From positions 1-23,745 of the IMG/VR virus record IMGVR_UViG_3300028114_000109: a DNA stretch of 23,745 bases, one strand, 5' to 3'. The stretch is from a virus. This document shows positions 8,180-15,571 of this stretch, in pieces. A program made the position numbers and the translations under genes. Within the stretch, counting starts at the first letter, position 1. Every line of letters begins with the position of its first letter. Below the pieces are notes generated by a model. The model searched no databases. It saw only the letters and a list, made by a program, of their open reading frames with translations, and was not told where the DNA came from.

Positions 8180-8524
8180 TTATTTCTTTTTAGGTTTAGG
8201 TTTTTTCTTTTTTTCTTCCTGAAAGACCATTTCCTTGAGTTCAAATTCTTTCATATCCTCTAATTCCTTAAAAGTTCTACAATTAGAAAACAGATTTATA
8301 ATAGCATATTTCATATTCATCAGGATTCTTCCTTTTATTTTCTCGTCTATATTTCCGAGTGAAATATTTAATCTACGATTGATTTCATCTTCTATCTTGA
8401 TTTTACCAGCTTCTTCCATTACTGTTTTCTGTATGACTTCTTTTATCGATTCTTTACAGAGTTTTTCGATATTCATTTCACGAAGTTCTTCCTGAATTAC
8501 AGATTTTATTATTTTTTTAAACAT
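8180..8524 (-). CDS. Helical, highly charged protein
   Basis: 114 residues, MFKKIIKSVIQEELREMNIE onwards. Long heptad-like helices: KLCKESIKEVIQKTVMEEAG, then INRRLNISLGNIDEKIKGRI. The C-terminus is lysine-rich (QEEKKKKPKPKKK). It likely forms a coiled-coil oligomer; the basic tail could touch nucleic acid. No family recognised. Confidence 0.75.
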   Translation of the reverse strand: MFKKIIKSVIQEELREMNIEKLCKESIKEVIQKTVMEEAGKIKIEDEINRRLNISLGNIDEKIKGRILMNMKYAIINLFSNCRTFKELEDMKEFELKEMVFQEEKKKKPKPKKK

Positions 8525-8525
8525 A

Positions 8526-8702
8526 TTATTTCATTTGGTTAATAGCTGTTTGATAACCTTTTTCGTATGCAATATCACTCTTCACTCGTGCGTAGTGTCT
8601 CATTGCTTTGAGAAAATCCTCATAATTATCTAAAAAATAACTATCTTTGTAATAATGTTCTAAAAATTGCGACGCTGTTTTTAGTTTTAGGAGTGGTTTC
8701 AT
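8526..8702 (-). CDS. 58-residue unknown protein
   Basis: MKPLLKLKTASQFLEHYYKD then SYFLDNYEDFLKAMRHYARV and KSDIAYEKGYQTAINQMK. All helix by appearance, Tyr-rich. It lies 1 nt from both neighbours. Function unknown. Confidence 0.68.
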   Translation of the reverse strand: MKPLLKLKTASQFLEHYYKDSYFLDNYEDFLKAMRHYARVKSDIAYEKGYQTAINQMK

Positions 8703-8703
8703 A

Positions 8704-9018
8704 TTAGTTATGGAATTTGTTAATAGTCCTTTTCATAAATCACCATATACCCTCTAGTTTAGATGCCATTATAGCTTCTTTCTGACAAGCAACAGGCGTT
8801 CTCCCATGTCTACCACGAAGTTTCTTTGCGGAATCAGCGATAGGATCGTTGGTGAGGTCAAAAATACAATATCTATTACTTCTGTTTCACTCTATAAATA
8901 AGGGGCATTCTCCATACTCGTCACAGAGGACATTCGGGAGATAGACATACACTTGCTTGTTACTGTCGAGTGCCTTGATAGTACCATCAGGCAAGACTGT
9001 AATTTTTCATGTACCCAT
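8704..9018 (-). CDS. Unknown protein with Cys motifs
   Basis: 104 residues, MGTGKITVLPDGTIKALDSN onwards. Beta-rich first half (KQVYVYLPNVLCDEYGECPL, then FIEGNRSNRYCIFDLTNDP), then a basic segment (AKKLRGRHGRTPVACQ) and a helix ending IWGFMKRTINKF. The second Gly (residue 4) and two others are UGA. Four cysteines could bind metal. The 5' leader contains the same sequence that follows the two Cys-repeat genes (see the 23-nt repeat). Confidence 0.68.
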
Positions 9019-9033
9019 AAAAAGAAAATAAAA

Positions 9034-9056
9034 AAATAAATTATTTAACAATCTTG
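9034..9056. repeat. AT-rich 23-nt repeat, copy 1
   Basis: AATAAATTATTTAACAATCT and three more bases. An identical copy lies at 9562-9584. Both follow a Cys-repeat gene start region and mark the duplicated block. Confidence 0.65.
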
Positions 9057-9548
9057 TTCTTTTTCTACTCAAGTAATGAATGTGAATCACTCCCAGTTAA
9101 AATGAGGGATATCGAAGTATTCTTGTTTTTCTTTTTGAGTAAGTCTAGCCCACATCTTTTTGAATGCAGTTTGGAATCTTGTTGTATAACTTTCGTTTAC
9201 ATCAAGCTCTAGTTTTTTATTGAGCTTTGATATTTTTTCATACTCCTCCTTTGAAATTTCTACATTGAAAACTCTATATCTTTTTTGTTGAAATGAATTT
9301 TCATCATTATATTTTTCTGACCAACAGAAATAATTATACTCTGTCATTTTCAAATTTTTGCAATATGGGCAAGATAAGCAATCTGAGCAATATGAGCAAT
9401 ATGGGCAAGAGTAGCAATCTGAGCAAGAGTGGCAATCTGAGCAAGAGTGGCAAGATGAGCAATCTGAGCAAGAGTGGCAAGATGAGCAATCTGAGCAAGA
9501 GTGGCAATCTGAGCAATATGGGCAATATGAGCAATCTGTATTTTTCAT
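9045..9548 (-). CDS. Cys-x-x repeat protein A (short paralogue)
   Basis: 167 residues. After MKNTDC come 19 exact three-residue units of form x-x-Cys (mostly S-D-C, H-S-C, S-S-C, P-Y-C), giving a Cys every third residue from about residue 6 to 63. A conserved domain follows: CKNLKMTEYNYFCWSEKY, NSFQQKRYRVFNVEISKEEY, RFQTAFKKMWARLTQKEKQE and HFNWEGFTFITG. The repeats would form a very regular solenoid with a Cys ladder, or a metal/disulfide-rich rod. It is a paralogue of the gene just upstream. Its C-terminus is truncated after EKEQDC compared with that gene. A longer upstream ATG exists, but MKNTDC is shared by both copies and has the TTTAC-N9-ATG signature. Confidence 0.8.
9360..9530. repeat. 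9-nt tandem repeat array, 19 copies
   Basis: Same unit as the longer array, 171 nt, exactly 19 units, with more varied first codons (His, Pro, Leu, Tyr besides Ser). Older or less recently homogenised than the neighbour. Confidence 0.9.
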
Positions 9549-9561
9549 AATAAAAAGGTAA

Positions 9562-9584
9562 AAAAATAAATTATTTAACAATCT
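9562..9584. repeat. AT-rich 23-nt repeat, copy 2
   Basis: Second copy of the sequence at 9034-9056. In this copy the first UAA inside it ends the long paralogue; in the other copy a UAA in a shifted frame ends the short paralogue. Confidence 0.65.
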
Positions 9585-10230
9585 TGATTGTCTTCCCCAG
9601 TGCCTTACATACTTCTTCTAGTGTCATTTCTTCTCCACATTCTTTTTCAATACCTGTAATGTAGGTAAATCACTCCCAATTAAAATGAGGGATATCGAAG
9701 TATTCTTGTTTTTCTTCTTGTGTAAGTGTAACCCACATCTTTTTGAATGCAGTTTGGAATCGTGTATAATAAGATTCTTTTACATCAAGCTCTAGTTTTT
9801 TATAGAGTTTCGGTATTTTTTCATACTCCTCCTTTGAAATTTCTACATTGAAAACTCTATATTTTTTTTGTTGAAATGAATTTTCATCATCATAGTTTTC
9901 TGACCAACAGAAATAATTGAACTCTGTCATTTTTAAATTTTTGCAATATGGGCAAGATAAGCAATCTGAGCAATATGAGCAATATGAGCAAGAGTAGCAA
10001 TCTGAGCAAGATGAGCAATATGAGCAAGATGAGCAATATGAGCAAGATGAGCAATCTGAGCAATCTGAGCAATATGAGCAATATGAGCAAGATGAGCAAT
10101 CTGAGCAATATGAGCAATATGAGCAAGATGAGCAAGATGAGCAAGATGAGCAATCTGAGCAATATGAGCAAGATGAGCAAGATGAGCAAGATGAGCAAGA
10201 TGAGCAAGATGAGCAATCTGTATTTTTCAT
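9571..10230 (-). CDS. Cys-x-x repeat protein B (long paralogue)
   Basis: 219 residues. MKNTDC is followed by 30 three-residue units (S-S-C, S-Y-C, S-D-C mostly), so 31 cysteines recur every third residue through residue 96. The rest matches paralogue A at about 85-90% by eye (KMTEFNYFCWSENY, FQQKKYRVFNVEISKEEYEK, AFKKMW). It then continues past ITGIEKE with CGEEMTLEEVCKALGKTIKI, a C-terminal module seen in phage repeat proteins of this sort. The repeat length differs from A by 11 units, consistent with slippage in the 9-nt DNA array. Function unknown; a solenoid adhesin, metal-binding or redox protein are options. Confidence 0.82.
9943..10212. repeat. 9-nt tandem repeat array, 30 copies
   Basis: On the minus strand the unit is a Ser or other codon pair followed by TGC (mostly TCN NAY/TCT TGC). 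The plus-strand view is a run of GAGCAA with a variable triplet. Unit count was checked against codon arithmetic: 270 nt, exactly 30 units. All minus frames and one plus frame are open through it, which explains the spurious ORFs there. Confidence 0.9.
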
Positions 10231-10258
10231 AATAAAAAGGTAAAAAATAAAAGTGTGA

Positions 10259-10576
10259 CTATCTTAGGTTTATTCTCGCACGCTCATTGGCGTTTGAGCT
10301 TCTATACCACTCAAAAGCTGTCTCTAGTCAGTTTATCTCTGCTTTGTTTACCAACATTTTACGTCTAGCTGTCTTTATGGTGTCTAAAAAGTCTTTGTAT
10401 TCTTGGTTTGCTCTGGCTATCATCTCTCGATTAGATATAGAGCCATCTTGTTTCATCATAATTGATGCTAGGACAGTTTTTTCATTCTTTTCAAGGGTTT
10501 CATACTCTGCTTGGTTTTCAGCAAGTTCTATGCCCTTCTTTTCGAGCTTGTCGGGTATGAGTTCAAAAGCGAGCAT
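10259..10576 (-). CDS. Helical protein downstream of SSB
   Basis: 105 residues from MLAFELIPDKLEKKGIELAE. One long coiled-coil-like region (NQAEYETLEKNEKTVLASIM, SNREMIARANQEYKDFLDTI, KTARRKMLVNKAEINGLETA) ending FEWYRSSNANERARINLR. Such short helical proteins often accompany phage recombination or ssDNA-binding genes. The start is 1 nt after the SSB stop. The longer ATG further upstream lies in the SSB frame overlap and gives an unnatural hydrophobic N-terminus. Confidence 0.72.
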
Positions 10577-10577
10577 A

Positions 10578-11153
10578 TTAGAAAGGTACAGCATCAATAG
10601 ATACTTTGCCATCAGAAGGACTAGATAAATCTTGGAGAGGACTTTCATGCTCAAAAGGATTGTCATTCGTTATAAGTGCCTCCAAATTGATAGAATTAGC
10701 ATTCTTGAGTATTTCCTTTCCTATCTCTTTTGTGTTTTCAGGTTTTTGGAGAGCTGTGACTGTGTAGGTAGTTTCCATTCCTGCACCTGTTCTTGCGAGT
10801 TTTATATCGTAGGTAGTAGGGTTTCCTATATCTTCATCTTTTACCCAGTCTTCAAGTGATTTACGAATACCAGCTTGTCATACACTCCAAATTTCTGTAG
10901 TCTTCTTGTCATAGTTCCATACAACCATAGCCCATACGAAACGTGATTTACTATCTGCTCGTACTCATTCAGGAGTTTTTACAAACGAGCCATCATATTT
11001 TACACGAATTGGTTTATTATCTTCGTTCCACCACTCCCAGAACATAACTGGAGAAGTAAGGACACGGAGTTTTATAGACTCTCCGTCTTGTATACGGAAG
11101 TATCGACCATCAGTCTTTGGAGTGCTGTAATCTTTTGGAAGGAAATCTGACAT
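10578..11153 (-). CDS. ssb: Phage single-stranded DNA-binding protein (OB-fold)
   Basis: 191 residues: MSDFLPKDYSTPKTDGRYFR, then IQDGESIKLRVLTSPVMFWE, RFVWAMVVWNYDKKTTEIWS, QAGIRKSLEDWVKDEDIGNP and TTYDIKLARTGAGMETTYTV. The pattern of a strand with W-N-Y-D, then E-I-W, an I-R-K-x-L-E helix, D-E-D-x-G-x-P-T-x-Y-D-I-K and R-x-G is typical of phage ssDNA-binding proteins. The C-terminus is acidic and Ser/Asp-rich, ending DAVPF, with the terminal Phe that SSB tails often have. Three UGA codons break it into three apparent ORFs in the standard code. It acts in replication and recombination with the Rep and RusA products. Confidence 0.8.
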
Positions 11154-11156
11154 AAA

Positions 11157-11309
11157 TTATTTAGTTAAATAAGGAGAAAAAATATCTTTTAGTTGGTTGT
11201 AAAAGCTGTAAAACTGTTTACCTCAGTCTAGTTGGTAGGAAACGTGAGGATGTTTAGACCTATCTAGTTGTATGATAGAATCTCGGAGGACAAGTGCAGG
11301 ATCATACAT
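11157..11309 (-). CDS. 50-residue unknown protein
   Basis: MYDPALVLRDSIIQLDRSKH then PHVSYQLDGGKQFYSFYNQL and KDIFSPYLTK. Both glycines include one UGA. It is directly upstream of ssb with a 3-nt gap. Mixed alpha/beta; no family recognised. Confidence 0.65.
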
Positions 11310-11315
11310 AGTAGT

Positions 11316-11444
11316 TTAATAGTTAAGTTCTGCATCTCTATCTTCTCTGTCTCTCATCATTTCATACGAGCATATATCACGTTCAGACCTGTAAAAGTCT
11401 TCACGATGGTCTACGCTTGTTTCTGGTTCTCGTAAAGTTATCAT
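11316..11444 (-). CDS. 42-residue Arg/Glu/Asp-rich protein
   Basis: MITLREPETSVDHREDFYRS then ERDICSYEMMRDREDRDAEL. Almost wholly charged, probably a helix or disordered. First gene after the promoter at 11534-11561, with an 89-nt leader that has a weak stem (GAGC/GCTC flanking) and ends with CCCCTTT before ATG. Possibly starts the ssb transcript. Confidence 0.6.
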   Translation of the reverse strand: MITLREPETSVDHREDFYRSERDICSYEMMRDREDRDAELNY

Positions 11445-11533
11445 AAAGGGGTGATAAAAAGATAAAGAGTTGTTAATCAAGGTTGTGAGCTGTCGGCTTT
11501 GCCAGTTGCTCGTAGTTATGATTGAACGTAAAC

Positions 11534-11561
11534 AGTATATTCACAATTTATTCAATTGCAA
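11534..11561 (-). promoter_or_regulatory. Promoter, TTGCAA-16-TATACT
   Basis: -35 at 11556-11561, -10 at 11534-11539. Same boxes and spacer as 6886-6913. The next ATG is 89 nt away, so the ssb transcript would have a long leader. Confidence 0.65.
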
Positions 11562-11588
11562 GTATATTGTAATACTTTATTCATTTTC

Positions 11589-11750
11589 TTATCTTGACAA
11601 TTCTAGAGTTATCAATGCCCCACAGCTGTATTCTTCGATTGAGCTTATAATACCTTTGATGTTTCAGTTATGGATAGTATCACCTAGTTTATACCTGATC
11701 GGTTTTCAGTAGGACATGAATTGATTGGGTAGTAGGTGGTTGTATTCCAT
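11589..11750 (-). CDS. 53-residue SH3/KOW-like small protein
   Basis: MEYNHLLPNQFMSYGKPIRY then KLGDTIHNGNIKGIISSIEE and YSCGALITLELSR. The segment KLGDTIHNGNIKGIISSIEE has the strand-turn-strand look of small SH3 or KOW-type barrels (binding site unknown). UGA codes Gly at two turns. AACTATG start context. Confidence 0.62.
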
Positions 11751-11752
11751 AG

Positions 11753-11887
11753 TTACAAAGTTTTCGATAAATAGTACAAAGCTCGATATTTACTTTCTTC
11801 TGAGAGAGTGCTATATTTGTGAAAGTGCTTTCTGAGTTCTATCTTTTGTGATTCGGGGAGGTTTTCTATTTCTTTTTGGTAGTCCAT
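11753..11887 (-). CDS. 44-residue helical protein
   Basis: MDYQKEIENLPESQKIELRK then HFHKYSTLSEESKYRALYYL. Helical, no UGA. The start overlaps the preceding stop as TAATG. Function unknown. Confidence 0.62.
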   Translation of the reverse strand: MDYQKEIENLPESQKIELRKHFHKYSTLSEESKYRALYYLSKTL

Positions 11888-12069
11888 TATTTTACAATTA
11901 TATCTTTGTTAAAATTCTCATCAGCTAATCTCCAAATTATTTCAGTGAGAGATTTATCTATTCATTCTAGGTCTATTTCTGTTTTCACGGGGACTTCTAT
12001 ACCTTTTATGATTATGTGGCTGGTTATTACAAGTTTAGGGTTTATTGTGTTTGTGAGGTTCATATTCAT
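11887..12069 (-). CDS. 60-residue unknown protein
   Basis: MNMNLTNTINPKLVITSHII then IKGIEVPVKTEIDLEGIDKS and LTEIIWRLADENFNKDIIVK. Two strands followed by a helix. An alternative start two codons in is possible. Sits between the methyltransferase and the TAATG-coupled next gene. Confidence 0.65.
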
Positions 12070-12093
12070 TAGTTAGAGGGTTAATAGGTTAGT

Positions 12094-12774
12094 CTACATT
12101 ACAAAGAGAGGAGGTGTAGTAGATTTTAGTCTCTTTTCGATAATCTTGCAGTAGTATTCGTCTTTCTCGATAAGAATGTAATTTCGTCAGGTTTCGATAC
12201 ATGCACATCATGTAGTGCCACTTCCTGCGAAACAATCGAGTACAGTGTCTCATGGATTGCATGACTTTTGGATAAGATAGACGCACATTTCAACAGGTTT
12301 TTGTGTGGGGTGTAAATCGTTTCAAGTCTTGTTCCATTTCATTATATTAGGGTCACGACTTCAAGTGAGTTTCTTTGTGCCATCTCCATTACAGAATATG
12401 CAAAATTCATATTTGGGGGCGTAGTCTCATTCTAGGTCTCCCATACCTGTATTGTTCTTCTCCCATACGAGTATATTCTTATAATTCATGTGGAATTTAA
12501 TTTTTGATACGAAAGTGTCTATATGGTGCATGGAACAGAATATATAGGCGTGTGCATCGGGCTTTGATATTCGTTTTATCTCTAGTAGAAAGTCATCTAC
12601 CCATTCAAGAGTATCATCGTTTTCAATCTCTTTGTGTTTCGTTCGTTCCTGTCTGAAAGAAGACAGGAACGACATTCAGTACGGAGGGTCAGTTAAAACA
12701 AGGTCGATACTCTTGTCGGGTATTTTCTTCATTTCGATTAGACAGTCCCCCATTATCAAAGTGTTTAGTTCCAT
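12094..12774 (-). CDS. DNA adenine-N6 methyltransferase, beta-class order (DPPY before FAGSG)
   Basis: 226 residues from MELNTLIMGDCLIEMKKIPD. The catalytic DPPYG (motif IV) is near residue 33, then the target region, and the SAM-binding LDCFAGSGTTGA (motif I) is near residue 185, preceded by HPTQKPVEMC, the usual segment before motif I. DPPY normally means adenine-N6. The Gly after DPPY and the Gly in TTGA are UGA. There is no cognate restriction gene next to it, so it is an orphan enzyme that probably protects phage DNA or regulates timing. A perfect 12-bp inverted repeat lies inside the coding region just after DPPYG. Its start is overlapped by the gene upstream. Confidence 0.88.
12643..12672. 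repeat. Perfect 12-bp inverted repeat inside a methyltransferase gene
   Basis: Arms 12643-12654 (TCGTTCCTGTCT) and 12661-12672 around a 6-nt loop GAAAGA. It encodes residues just after the catalytic DPPYG, so the fold must be tolerated in the mRNA. Confidence 0.75.
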
Positions 12775-12917
12775 TTGTTTAGATTATGGAGTATATTCTT
12801 CTTTTCGCTGCCTCGCTCATCTTTTTCCTGCATTCTCTGAAATATCTGTTCCTCGCTAATCTTCGTATTTTTTTTTATTGCTTTTTCTTCTTCGGTAGTG
12901 TAGATGATGGCTTTCAT
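12765..12917 (-). CDS. 50-residue charged protein
   Basis: MKAIIYTTEEEKAIKKNTKI then SEEQIFQRMQEKDERGSEKK and NILHNLNKWT. Helical and strongly charged. Ends 10 nt inside the methyltransferase gene, so the two are translationally linked. Function unknown. Confidence 0.65.
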   Translation of the reverse strand: MKAIIYTTEEEKAIKKNTKISEEQIFQRMQEKDERGSEKKNILHNLNKWN

Positions 12918-12918
12918 A

Positions 12919-13617
12919 TTAAAGAGATTTAATATCAACAATAGTTTGCAGTTTCTTTACATCAAAGTCACATTCATCATCCATCCAATCGGCAATTATA
13001 AATAATCTGCCAGTCTCTCGGACAAGTCAAAATGCTATTGGATCTACTTTCTTTCTCTTTTCATTTGTTGTGCTTTTCTTCTTGTCTAGTTCTAGCTCTC
13101 TTCACCTATTTCGAGTATATATGATGATGATTTCGTTAAACAGATTGTATTTTTTGGCTCTCAGTATTTCTTTGAGTGGCTTGCTCGGTATGACTGATAC
13201 ATAGTTCTGTATTTCCTTTCTCCATATTGTTTTTCATTGAATACCAACACTCTCAAGGTCGGCAATGTCAGATTCAAAAACATATTTATTAAATCACCGA
13301 GATATAATCTGTATCTCCTTTTTGAATCAGAGCAATTGTTCATTCAGAGTTTCAATCATTTGCTTTTGTCAGAGAGATTCTGCTTGTTTCAGATTCTTAA
13401 TAACTTCCTTCTTGTATTTGAGGGCTTTATTGTAGTCTATCTGCTTGAGTCAGTTCTTTATGAGAGAGAAAAATGTATCTGAGTCGTACTTCTTTTCCTT
13501 GCCAAACAATTTGCTAAAAAATCACTTCTTCTTTTCGGTTATAATTCAACCAGTAAGATTTGGACTGTATGTAGTTGATATAGTTGATGTACTTGAATTG
13601 GTTGATAGTGAAGTCAT
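12919..13617 (-). CDS. 232-residue unknown phage protein
   Basis: Starts MTSLSTNSSTSTISTTYSPN, a Ser/Thr-rich low-complexity tail of about 22 residues, then KKKGFFSKLFGKEKK, a long helical section (NYNKALKYKKEVIKNLKQ style, to about 110), and a C-terminal alpha/beta part with EIIIIYTRNGREELELDKKK and PIAFGLVRETGRLFIIADWM. The last part looks like a compact domain with strand-rich core and acidic end (DDECDFDVKK). First gene after the promoter at 13644-13670. Four UGA glycines. No family recognised; an accessory role near the methyltransferases is only positional. Confidence 0.72.
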
Positions 13618-13643
13618 AAGTAAATTAAAAAGTAAGTATCCTC

Positions 13644-13670
13644 ATTATAGTTAATTATATTCTTTTGAAA
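13644..13670 (-). promoter_or_regulatory. Promoter, TTTCAA-15-TATAAT
   Basis: -35 at 13665-13670, -10 at 13644-13649, followed by 26 nt and the ATG at 13617. Explains the 160-nt gap 13618-13777 together with the 26-bp element. Confidence 0.5.
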
Positions 13671-13697
13671 CTATATATAGTTATATTTTGATCGACA

Positions 13698-13723
13698 TAT
13701 TCTACTCATACTCGGTATAGATT
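13698..13723. promoter_or_regulatory. 26-bp upstream element, copy 1
   Basis: Plus-strand core TTCTACTCATACTCGGTA, with a TACTC-A-TACTC direct repeat. It lies 27 bp upstream of the -35 of the promoter at 13644-13670. The second copy at 15985-16010 differs at one base and is 30 bp above another promoter. Confidence 0.6.
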
Positions 13724-13777
13724 ATAGATTTTGGTAATTATCCCTTGACAGCAATTAGTTTTTTCTACACTACTATT

Positions 13778-14038
13778 TTATAATCTACTTGTTTTAAGGG
13801 GATAGTTACCCATATTTATTATTGTATGAGGATATTGAGCATTATTTAGTTTCGTTATAGAATTTATAGAGTTCAGATATAGCCCTCGATATAGACTTAG
13901 ATTTAGTTGTATAGGTGACTTCTTCATCAGTGTATAAACTTGATACTTCCCACCATAAAAGGAGATGGAGAGGACAGATAGGTCACTTACGTGGAGGAAG
14001 TATTCTATCTTCTGTTGTGTGGAGAGTCTTTTGGGCAT
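13778..14038 (-). CDS. 86-residue unknown protein
   Basis: MPKRLSTQQKIEYFLHVSDL then SVLSISFYGGKYQVYTLMKK, followed by a Leu/Ser/Asn/Tyr-rich C-terminus ending NMGNYPLKTSRL. Beta-rich. No UGA. The start is 3 nt after the zinc-ribbon stop. The 160-nt gap that follows holds a promoter and the 26-bp element. Confidence 0.7.
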   Translation of the reverse strand: MPKRLSTQQKIEYFLHVSDLSVLSISFYGGKYQVYTLMKKSPIQLNLSLYRGLYLNSINSITKLNNAQYPHTIINMGNYPLKTSRL

Positions 14039-14041
14039 AGA

Positions 14042-14245
14042 TTATATAATAGTTAATATTTTTCAGTCACAAAGTATAGCATTATCTTCTGTACTACTAT
14101 TGCAGATAGGACAGGCGACTTCGCATAATTGCGGATCGCTTTCAGAATGACAAAAATCTCACTCATCGGATATAAATACTCGGACAGAATCGGTGTAGTT
14201 TTCTATAAATTCCTTTTTGTTTCCACATGTTTTACATTCGTACAT
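14042..14245 (-). CDS. Small zinc-ribbon protein
   Basis: 67 residues. MYECKTCGNKKEFIENYTDS has a C-x-x-C knuckle at residues 4-7, and EVACPICNSSTEDNAILCDG has a second C-x-x-C near residues 49-52, with additional Cys/His between (DFCHSE, QLCE). It resembles stand-alone zinc ribbons used as nucleic-acid or protein-binding adaptors. It sits 1 nt after the methyltransferase stop at 14247. The metal ligands are visible; the partner is unknown. Confidence 0.75.
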
Positions 14246-14246
14246 A

Positions 14247-14915
14247 CTAGATGATTTTAAGTTTAGAGAATTCAGGATTGAGTCATTTAATCCATACAGC
14301 GTGCATATATTCTATACTATCCGTAGCACCATCAGGAGTAAAACCCATACGCTCACGATGTACAAAAGAGTACATAGGCATATTTTCTTCCCAAAACTTC
14401 TTTCTCTTTTGGCTTCAAAAGAAATTGAGACGAAGTAACATCACCACGATTCCTCATTCTTTTACAAGTTTTAGAGAGTTCAAAATGAATTGTTCAGCAA
14501 AAGCAAACGGAGGATTAGAAATAACAAGATCATATATACCTCATATAGAGGGTACAAGTGATGTTATGGTAAAATCTTTATGGTAAGTTGCAGGGCTATC
14601 TTCTCGAATATCGTTGGTGACTATATTTACAGCTCAGTAATTTGCGAGTACAGTAGGGTATGCCATTTTTGTATCATACATGACTGATTTTCCTTTTCTT
14701 TTCCCTTCATACACTTTTGGCTCAAGATTCCCACCAGCACAAGGGTCGAGAATCTTCAAATCAGTTCTCAAAAGTTTTTCTTGTGGGTACGGTTGTAAAA
14801 GTTTATTCCCTTCTTGTGTTTGTAGGAAAGAATCAAGAAAAGTTACTATCGCACCTTGTGGTGTAGCGTAGTAGTCTGTGGGTTCTCTTTGCCCTCATCG
14901 TGCAGTGGAAGACAT
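14247..14915 (-). CDS. DNA adenine-N6 methyltransferase (NPPF type)
   Basis: 222 residues, MSSTARGGQREPTDYYATPQ onwards. TDYYATP at the N-terminus is the usual opening of phage adenine methylases. SAM motif I is ILDPCAGGN near residue 55-63; the catalytic motif is SNPPF near residue 132. It ends with AFAEQFILNSLKLVKEGGMV, then the RMGFTPDGATDSIEYMHAVW segment. Motif order is I before IV, unlike the other methyltransferase, so the two are independent acquisitions. Glycines in RGGQ, GIYD and others include UGA. Orphan enzyme: no endonuclease nearby. Confidence 0.85.
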
Positions 14916-15006
14916 AAAACTAAGTTAGTAATAAAGTAAGAGAAGTAGGCATATTTTCTTCTCATTGTATAAGGGTATTGAGCATATAGTAGGAATTAAA
15001 GGGTGT

Positions 15007-15306
15007 CTACAGGTATTGTTTTTTCTTTCTCTTTGGTTTAGTTACTTTTAGATAATACTCATGCTGTCTTTTCTTTTCTTTCTCTATTTTTCTAGCCATA
15101 TATTCTGGCGTAAATTTTCCCGAACTCTTTACCAAAAATCTAGGGTATTCTCTATCACACATTAGCAAAGTACACCACTCTTCTTTTGTTTCATCGTAAG
15201 AAGCCCATCATACTTTTTCTAGTTGCTTAAGTATATCAACAAGTATTGAGGCGTGACTGTTATTGCCGCTTACATCTATTTTTAGTGTTTTATATTCTTC
15301 GTACAT
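15007..15306 (-). CDS. 99-residue unknown protein with basic tail
   Basis: MYEEYKTLKIDVSGNNSHAS, ILVDILKQLEKVGWASYDET, KEEWCTLLMCDREYPRFLVK, then a basic C-terminus (RKIEKEKKRQHEYYLKVTKP, KRKKKQYL). The first 65 residues look like a small alpha/beta fold; the lysine-rich tail suggests nucleic-acid contact. UGA is used once. The 91-nt gap below it contains a 6-bp inverted repeat without a U run. Confidence 0.7.
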
Positions 15307-15308
15307 AG

Positions 15309-15389
15309 TTATTGTGTTAGGTGGTAAGGCGGAAATGGGTCACGACCATATGAATTATGGTTTGGAGATACCCAGACATTTTTTAGCAT
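15309..15389 (-). CDS. Candidate 26-residue mini-gene
   Basis: MLKNVWVSPNHNSYGRDPFP then PYHLTQ. The segment lies between two supported genes with UAA 2 nt before the next ATG. Rich in Pro, Asn and Tyr, so not a typical random AT-rich translation. Weak evidence otherwise. Confidence 0.42.
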   Translation of the reverse strand: MLKNVWVSPNHNSYGRDPFPPYHLTQ

Positions 15390-15398
15390 ATAATGCTA

Positions 15399-15560
15399 TT
15401 ATAAAAATTCTCAGTCAATTCTCATGCTAAACTTTTCTCCACATTCGCACTTCTGATTGTTGTCATAATAATTCCAATTATCGTTACTCATACTCTCGTC
15501 TCTCTTCTGGATTACTCAACATTTTTTGCAAGCCATATCCATTTTTACTTGTTTGTTCAT
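15399..15560 (-). CDS. 53-residue zinc-ribbon protein
   Basis: MNKQVKMDMACKKCGVIQKR, DESMSNDNWNYYDNNQKCEC, GEKFSMRIDGEFL. C-x-x-C at residues 11-14 and C-x-C at 38-40 make a plausible single zinc site. Two UGA glycines follow the metal motifs. Second stand-alone zinc ribbon in this region. Confidence 0.72.
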
Positions 15561-15571
15561 ATTATTTAGGT

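Noticed and set aside
9293-10232. Plus-strand and alternate minus-frame ORFs rich in Ser-Lys-Met-Asn or Leu
   Set aside because: They are shadows of the 9-nt repeat, which leaves several frames open; only the Cys frame continues into a conserved globular domain in both copies.
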